DNA from: Lobosporangium transversale | Taxonomy: Eukaryota > Mortierellomycota > Mortierellomycetes > Mortierellales > Mortierellaceae | Direction: 5' to 3' | DNA: 64,000 nucleotides | NCBI RefSeq assembly: GCF_002105155.1 | Contig: NW_019028989.1 | Coordinates: 558,001 to 622,000 of the forward strand | Shown here: piece by piece, positions 57,723 through 64,000 of the stretch | Numbering within the stretch: the first letter of the stretch is position 1 | Layout: each line of letters starts with the position of its first letter | Translations under genes and position numbers: made by a program | Notes under the pieces: generated by a model | The model's database searches: none | The model's input: only the letters and a program-made list of their open reading frames with translations | Told to the model about the DNA's origin: nothing

Positions 57723-60183
57723 CTAGATGAGGCCATAGCGTTTTCCAAAGCATATGGCCACAATACAATATAAGCCCATGAACCCGCAAAGTGCCCACCA
57801 CCAATGTAGCGGTTCATCTTCTGCTCCTGGTTCACCTGGCACATGAACATTCATTCTATCAAACAATGGTTTTCAAAAAAAAAAAAAAAAAAAAAAAAAA
57901 GCATTTCGATGAGCATTTCTCTTGTAAGCCATAAATCTAAAGATGCATTATAAACCATAAAGCGAATAAACCAATAATGATTTACCCCCAGAGGCCAGCC
58001 ACAAATGTCATAGGAACAATTAAACTTGCAAAGAATGTCAGTGTTCCGACGACGTTATTGGTTTTGTTAGAGAGTTGATTGATCTCGAGCGAGATCTGTG
58101 CCAGATAATTGGAGTGTGATCGCGCTAGGATTTTTTCATAGCTGTAAAGGGATTGAAGCATCGTTAAGACGTGGTCTAAGACGTCACCTAGATAAAGCAG
58201 GATTTCGCCATCGCGATACGGCTGCAGAACCTGTTGTTGCTGCATCTGTTGTTGAGCAGTGTTTGAAGAAGAAGTCGCGCTCGCTCCAGTTTGAATTGAG
58301 CGATCCTGTTGTAGTCCTGTTGAGGCCGTAGGACCCTGCTCGGCTGTAGTACCCCCAATGATAGGGTCCCTTACAGCCTCCCTTGGTCCAGAACTTATCA
58401 CGGTTGGCATTCCAGCACTTGATCCTGCTGCTGCTGCAGCGCCTGCCCCTGCGTTGCTCCAAGCTCCTCCTGCTGCAATTGTGTAACGTTCATCAAAGCG
58501 CTTCATAAGTCCACGGATCACATCTGCTTTATTTGTCAGCAATCTAGAAATTGTCATTACATTCTTTCGACAAGATCCAATGCGACGTAACATATCGGAT
58601 GTCTCATTCTCTCGTAATAGCAACACTAATTCATCGATAGAATCGACTTCATACTCGATTGTCTGAATAGGAGATGCGAAGCTGTCGGTGATATCATCTA
58701 AAAGGGCATAGTTAATCCAGTCAGGTGTCAAAGTGATATGTGAATGGAATTGCTCTAAACGCCGAAGTACATTCAAGTGGTGCTGTGTGGGTCGGAAATG
58801 GAACTAATAAATCCGACGAAAAGACGGAAGCTGTCAGCTCATGTTCAATAACATCCTATTATATCGATCATAGGCTATAAAAGATTGGAGACTTCTCACA
58901 AAAATACAAGGTATTACCGTAATAATCCCATCTCTAAGAACAACGGAATACATGCTTGCGGGCTGAAGATATGATCCTGAGTTATAATCCTGATCAAAGG
59001 TTCGGAAGCACACAAAGTAGTAATTTTTAAATACTTCATACTTTTCACGAATTTCTTCTGTAGAAATGTCCTCGATTGTTAAAGGATGCACATGGAAATG
59101 CTATAGTATAATGGCGCATAAAAATATAGTGATTGAGCAAGACATTGCGATGTTTAACAATAGACAAGATCAGTTTTCTTGAATAAATATTACTAACCTT
59201 CGAAACAACCAACATATCAAAGTCAGTAGGGTCAAGGATATCAATCCAAAAGCAACCATCTTTTAGCAAGTCTGAGAACACTCTAGGGGCCTCTACTGAA
59301 CCTTCCTGTAGCGATGTCTGTGCTAGGATCTTTGACAGGGACGGAGCTTGGATTATTCCTGTAGTCCTTGAAAAGAATGTGTATCGTTGTTGCTCTTGTA
59401 TCGGTGGCTAAAATGACATGAACAGTTCGGAAACTATACATTAAGAAGCATATTCTGCATCACTCACCTTATTTTTTTCTTCAACAATAAAAATTCATTT
59501 ACCCGAGGTGCACGTTCACCATAATAACTTGCCATGCGAGCAGACCGTTTCCGGAGTATAGAACCATCTTTGGATTTCGTAGACACTGACCCAGTGGAGA
59601 AAGCTCGTGCTATATCTCTCCCGAAGGGTTCTTCAGCCTTGCCAGATAAAACAGTATCATTTCTACCGTTTCCCAACTCCTGGATCTCATTGTCTGTCAT
59701 TGAAGCCTCATTAACACAGGCATCTAACCCCTCGTAATCAATAACCATGACATCGATTCCGGACGGATCATGCTCGTGCTCATGATGGTGATGATGATGT
59801 CGAAAATGATGTGAATGTTGATGTTCCTCTATTCCGCCACGATAGTTTCCGCTGTAATGTGGAAATTCGCTTTGAACAGTAATGTTGGACATGTATGGTT
59901 TAGCTGTTGATTGCTGCTGTTGCCCAAACAAGAGTCGCTCCGAGCGTAATGTCGGTGAGTACCCTGCAGAGGAAGGGCTGGGGCTATGTGGTTGAGAAAA
60001 GGTGGAGAGGAAAGGCTCTCGCTGCTGGATGAACGGTTGAGGCCGAGATGGCTGTTGTTGATTCTGTGAGGTTCCTTGGTCAGTGCTGCAATTGATATGA
60101 GTACGGCCAGGACTATCAAAGCTGTTCGTCTGTTCGATCGACGAGCAATCTGTATGATCCCCACTGTTGCGTGTACTGGACAT
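57723..60183 (-). CDS. CorA-family Mg2+ transporter (Alr1/Mnr2 group)
   Basis: Five minus-strand exons, 60183-59503, 59407-59198, 59100-58918, 58803-57986 and 57855-57723, give 674 residues (2025 bases). The N-terminal 225 residues are Ser/Gln/Pro-rich with a His cluster. The CorA cytoplasmic domain follows: CFWIDILDPTDFDM, then HPLTIEDI with REKYEVFKNYYFVCFR. A low-complexity Ala/Gly/Ser/Gln insert sits before the long stalk helix. The first membrane helix reads VVGTLTFFASLIVPMTFVAG, leading to the pore signature GMN at residues 631-633, which an intron splits. The second helix follows after an acidic loop (EPGAEDEP). The CorA pentamer conducts Mg2+ inward. The first ATG in frame is at 60183; an upstream TTG is ignored. 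An alternative donor near 59472 gives the wrong phase. Confidence 0.93.
57875..57900. repeat. Run of 26 A in a CorA-gene intron
   Basis: An uninterrupted A run in the last intron of the CorA-type gene, about 20 bases upstream of the final exon's acceptor on the minus strand, where it reads as poly-T. Confidence 0.9.
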
Positions 60184-60568
60184 TAAAGCAGGAAACGTAG
60201 TATCAGAGAGAGAATGAGTAATGGTGATGAGCAGGATTGGATGGAAAGGAGATAAAGAATTAAGCAAACAAAGGAACAAGTATTTTTACTAGATGAGAAA
60301 CCTCCTCTCGGGAAAGACGTCCTTTTTCATCATTGTCTGTTGTCAATATGGCACAAACGCTAAAATGGGCGAAGCTGTTTAAATGAAGTCCAGTTTCCAT
60401 TAGACCTCACTTATTCACTTCTGCATGGATCAAATCTCTTGAAATAATAGAAAAAACTAATTATGAACGAAACAAATTCATCCATAGCTCACTTTATTCT
60501 CTTCTTCCTTTCTTTTTTACACCAACAACTGCAACCATTACCATCACCAACTGGGGATCGCCAAAACC
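60184..60568. promoter_or_regulatory. Divergent promoter of the CorA gene and the 60569 ORF
   Basis: This 385-base interval separates two divergent starts. The side next to 60569 is pyrimidine-rich (CTCTTCTTCCTTTCTTTTTTAC near 60497), like other leaders in the window. No named regulatory site is recognised. Confidence 0.35.
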
Positions 60569-61785
60569 ATGCTAGATTGGCCATTCTCTGATGTTTGCTC
60601 TACAGTGTCGTGCTGGGCACTCTTGTTCTCTGTGATCCTTCCCTCCATGCAGGGCTTAGGAACGGAGGTCACTGCCAGGACTTTATTCGCATCGCACCTC
60701 TCTTCTTCTCTCCTCCACGTCAATACTCAGCAACCACAGGGGCAACACCATCATATTCAACAACAGCATCTTCATTATCATTCTCAACATCATCAAGACT
60801 ATTCATCGCTACAATCACAGCAGATGTTTTCTCTGACTTTCTACCTTCGAACAAACTCCAATGAGATGATTTCTCTCTCACTCCTTGCCAATCTCTTTGT
60901 GCCATTATTATCGACCCGAGAACGCTGGCTGTTGCATAGTGCCATTATTGAGGATCAAGCAGCATCATACATTGATCATCAGCAGAGGCAGGACAAGCAG
61001 ACGAAACAGAAGCAACAGAAACAGAAGCCAGAAAAAAGAGGCAGTCTAAACAAACAGGAAGAACAGGAATCAATTTTAAAACACAGTTGACACACAGGAA
61101 CAGGTGGCCCACTTCGTCCCTACATATACAGCCAAGCAAGAATGTCATAGTGAGCGGAGGCGCTTATGAACCTATTAGTAAGGACGTTAAGAAGCTCGTA
61201 TTAGAATTTGAAACTACAGCAGGACAACGAGTAACTGGAGGATATGGCTATGGTTATCGACAACTGTAGTACCATTGCTTTGCATTCGAGTCAATCTACC
61301 TACTGTAGGTGGAATCCCCAAAAACAATCGACCTTCATGATCCAACATTTGTTCCATATCATAAAGAGCAGGCACCAATTGTGGTGGAAAATACACATGT
61401 GGAGGAAGAGAGAGTTCGATTTAACGCTTCAATGAGTCATGTGGACGCCGATGACGACCCGTTTGCTCATGAGGCAATACAGCTAATACCTACAGTGAAT
61501 GAAAAGGGCAAAGATCCATGGCAAACGGAGAGCCTGTTTAGGCTGCTGTCACCATCACTTTCATCCCTATTATCGCTGTCGCTAATAGCGTTGATTAAAG
61601 ATAATAAAAAAGAATTGGTAACGATTATTCAAAAGTATTGGGGTGAACTCAATGTACTTTACAGGATTCAAATGCAGTCGGAAGAGCAATTGAGTGATAA
61701 AATTATTGGTCATGGTTATCTGGAGCAGAAAATTCAAACAGGTGCTGTAGAAGGTGTTCGAAAAGTATCTTCTTTACGACAGTAG
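60569..61785 (+). CDS. N-terminal exons of an unidentified secretory protein, exon joins uncertain
   Basis: ATG 60569 opens a 173-codon frame with a likely signal peptide (CWALLFSVILPSMQG), a Gln/His-rich run near 60740-60810 and a Lys/Gln-rich end before TGA at 61088. A second plausible exon ends at 61230 (AYEPISKDVKKLVLEFETTA) with a GTAACT donor. A TGTAG acceptor leads in phase 0 to an exon from 61309 whose frame runs to 61785 (IDLHDPTFVPYHKEQAPIV, an NAS glycosylation site, acidic DADDDPF). I do not recognise the family. These exons may belong to the same gene as the RING exon downstream, whose relatives usually have a long lumenal part, or form a separate gene. The join between the first two exons is not resolved. 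Confidence 0.4.
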
Positions 61786-62245
61786 CATTAGCAACAATAT
61801 GTCTCTGGCGCCTTCATGGCTGGACCAAAGCATTTCGGTAAGCAGTCGACACATTTATTTATCAGTTACATACCTAAGTCATACCACATCATTCTGAATA
61901 GGTCTGGGAAGACAACTCTACTAGTTTTGACAGATAGTTGGAGAGTAACGACAGCGGGGAGTAGAAACATGGAAGGGAGATCTCGTCATTTTCTATTAGG
62001 GGCGCATCACAATATACAAGAGACACAAAAACAGCAACGGCGAGGCATCAACATCTATTGAGTACAACCATGGTGACAGTGATCTAGTGTACCCTTCATA
62101 AAGAAAACATGGATGTGGCAACAAATCAGCTTCAATGCATTTTTTATTTCTTTCCCGCTTTCCTTATTCTGAGCTCTTATCTGCATTTGAGACTGTTCCG
62201 ACAAAAGGGTTTGAAAAGCACCTAACCTTCTTCTCTTTCTAACAG

Positions 62246-63562
62246 CAACCTCTAGTGCGATTCCATCTGCCTACGTCTATGCCTACAATGTCTCGCCAAT
62301 GGATTGCATTGACGCCTTGCGCGCCCAGAAAGACTTTTGATCATACAGTTCTTCATTTGGCTGCCTCTGCTATCCTCTTCTATCCAACTTTGGGAGTCAG
62401 TTGCAAGGATGAACCGATCGCTTCTCAAGACCATTCCGCTTCGCTTTTTACCTTGGATCATGATGCAGCTGAGTAACTTATCATGCTGCTTGATAACCAA
62501 ATCTACGGAGCTCAAGCCATGGTGACATTCACAGGGCTGGCAACAATTCAGGCGTCAGCTTTAGCAAAGTCCGAAATGACAACCATTAATGGTGCTCGAG
62601 ATCGCCTCTTGCACCAGGACTTCGACATGTCACATGCTCAACAGCTGCACGGACAACAAAGTCCAATGATCACCATCAAGCGGCCTTGTGCTAGAAGTAA
62701 ATTGCTACTAAACATCGCATTCACAATGGAATTTAGAGCCGTGGTGCAGCTGAAATATATCTTCATCAACCTTAGACTAACCACCCTTCAGGATGAGCCG
62801 CAAAAGGATAAAGAGACGCTAGAGGGAGCCATTAGCTTGGAGGATGTTGTGCCTTTAATAACTTATCGCTATACTCCGAGGTCAACAGCATAATCCAAAC
62901 AGAATTGGATCCACCGGATGTTTTGTGAAGCAGATCTCTGTGGCCATGTTGAAAAGGACAGCGACAACAGTTTGAGTATGATGACAACCAGCTTGAACCT
63001 GCAGTTGCGGCAAGAAGAATTGCTTGCAGCAGCTTATGAAATCGCTTCTGCTACTGAAAGCCCCGCGATTGTGGATCGGAACACTCCCAACACTAGGGTA
63101 CGTCCTAACCGTCCGGTATATTCCCATCTAACTCTTCCTTCTCAGGCATTAGAGAAGGTTAAGCCATTTAGTCTCCAAAATAAGCATTCGTATTGCTCCA
63201 GCGGTTTAAGCAGTTTATGGCGTGTTAGCTGCAATCAATTCTACAATTTTAGTAACAGCATCAGCAACAATAACAATGGAGCTACCAGTATCTCTGGGAA
63301 AATAGCCATGATTCCAATGAGCACCATTTGCGGCGTAGGTGTGAGTATGTTCGTGGCATTGCTGTTTGTCATTTGCGAAATTGAGCGCTCAGACAATATG
63401 TGCGATCTGCATAACAGAATATGAAATTGGGGACCATGTGCGTATATTGCCATGTTCGATCAATATCATACTGGATGCATCGACCCTTGGCTGCTGCATG
63501 TAGCTTCGTTGTGTCCGATCTGCAAACGGGATCATTGGCCAGCGTCGATTATAAAAGACTGA
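62246..63562 (+). pseudogene. RING-H2 E3 ligase of PA-TM-RING type with a broken RING frame
   Basis: An exon at 62246-62472 resembles part of a PA domain (RQWIALTPC, then ASAILFYPTLG and SLFTLDHDAA) and ends at a GTAACT donor. Further coding follows in the same frame (EGAISLEDVVPLITY), interrupted by TAA at 62891-62893 and resuming in that frame to about 63340. A GTGAGT...CTCAG intron leads to the RING exon at 63393. That exon reads CAIC-ITEYEIGDHVRILPCS, then a one-base deletion at 63459-63460 removes part of the first RING histidine codon. The frame that continues the RING (QYHTGCIDPWLL, then CPICKRDHW) runs to TGA at 63560-63562. As it stands the RING cannot be translated whole. Such proteins are endosomal or Golgi membrane ubiquitin ligases. 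A sequence error is the main alternative; the rest of the window shows no such errors. Confidence 0.5.
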
Positions 63563-63896
63563 TGACGGAAGGCTTCTGTTGGCGATTCTTAGTCTATATT
63601 TTACTATGGTGTTTTGTCAAGAAAGATGTTGCACAGATCTCAATAGACTAAAAAAAGTTTCGTAATAACACAAATTTTCATTATTACTGAACCATGTGGT
63701 AAAGCATAGAATCCATAAGCTTTTATTATGTTGCACCGCAACAAAAGAATCATCTTGCGGCCTTTTTTGATTCATCGCCCTTTTACTCTTTCATCCTCAT
63801 TCTCATTTTCATTTTCATTTTCATTTTCATTTTCATTTTCATTTTCTCATTCGAAATCAAGGATCAGCTACTGCTTTCTTTCTCTCTCTGATACTC
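63563..63896. other. Spacer with hexamer repeat before the last gene
   Basis: This 334-base interval contains an AT-rich 3' zone near 63650-63730 and then a TCATTT repeat immediately upstream of the final start codon. No gene was seen within it. Confidence 0.4.
63803..63846. repeat. TCATTT hexanucleotide repeat
   Basis: Seven near-perfect TCATTT units in tandem, ending about 50 bases before the ATG at 63897. The position suggests a promoter or leader microsatellite. Confidence 0.9.
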
Positions 63897-64000
63897 ATGA
63901 CACAGCACAACCTTCTTCGTCCTACCAATGTTTTGCCCTTTTCAGAAATGCCCGTAATCCCTCCTCGATTGCAGCTACAGGAGCAACAGCGGACGCTAGA
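63897..64000 (+). CDS. Start of an unidentified gene, cut by the right edge
   Basis: ATG 63897 opens a frame that remains open to the end of the window, 34 codons (MTQHNLLRPTNVLPFSEM, then PPRLQLQEQQRTL). It follows a pyrimidine-rich leader (CTGCTTTCTTTCTCTCTCTG) like those of other genes here. The piece is too short to name. Confidence 0.45.
   Translation, partial: MTQHNLLRPTNVLPFSEMPVIPPRLQLQEQQRTL

Noticed and set aside
59464-59502. GTGAGT donor extending CorA exon 1
   Set aside because: A strong-looking site, but it puts the next exon out of frame, whereas the GTAAAT donor after 59503 joins in phase 0.
61600-61750. Resemblance of the segment near 61700 (LSDKIIGHG) to the start of an IRE1 kinase domain
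   Set aside because: Only the glycine-loop-like start is similar; no kinase catalytic motifs follow in any frame.
62474-62476. TAA at 62474 as evidence of a premature stop
   Set aside because: It overlaps a GTAACT sequence that works as a splice donor, so it is not proof of decay.

Overview
The window reads as a nuclear contig from a fungus, probably an early-diverging one. Mortierellomycotina/Mucoromycota is my best guess, an inference from gene content rather than a database result. The genes are intron-rich, with short GT-AG introns of about 50-150 bases. Many proteins carry Gln/His/Ser-rich low-complexity tails. Several families present are usual in animals and basal fungi but missing from model yeasts: Integrator subunit 8, a FAM72 protein, a GDP-fucose transporter, a HERP-type UBL membrane protein and HSCB with a Cys4 N-terminus. 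For eleven genes I assembled exon chains by hand, and in each the summed exon length is divisible by three with matching phases, so those models are solid.

Layout. 1-281 (-) is the 5' end of an unknown gene. 1242-10209 (+) is GCN1. 11535-13484 (+) is a FAM72-domain protein. 13763-15593 (-) is a HERP-like UBL protein. 15859-16451 (-) is a small conserved protein. 16791-20062 (-) is a three-finger C2H2 factor. 20063-26453 is 6.4 kb with no gene I can support. 26454-32165 (-) is MSH2, divergent from INTS8 at 32407-37986 (+). 38142-39346 (-) is a GDP-fucose-type transporter. 39441-43657 (-) is an RTP1/TANGO6-type RNA polymerase II import/assembly factor. 44456-53864 (-) is a very large Mms22/Mus7-like repair scaffold. 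54267-55535 (-) is HSCB/Jac1. 56832-57486 (+) is a Pru-only Rpn13. 57723-60183 (-) is a CorA-type Mg2+ transporter. 60569-63562 (+) holds N-terminal exons of uncertain identity followed by a RING-H2 ligase whose RING frame is broken by a one-base deletion. 63897-64000 (+) is the start of another gene.

The genes are mostly unrelated housekeeping functions: translation control (GCN1), proteostasis (HERP-like, Rpn13, RING ligase), genome maintenance (MSH2, Mms22-like, perhaps FAM72), transcription machinery (INTS8, RTP1), Fe-S assembly (HSCB) and transport (GDP-fucose, Mg2+). There is no operon and no clear gene cluster. I saw no CRISPR array, intact transposon, rRNA or canonical tRNA. Runs of 20-32 A or T occur again and again in introns and spacers and never in an exon I could define. 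The points most worth following up are the Integrator subunit, the FAM72 homologue, the broken RING gene and the long gene-free stretch upstream of the zinc-finger gene.
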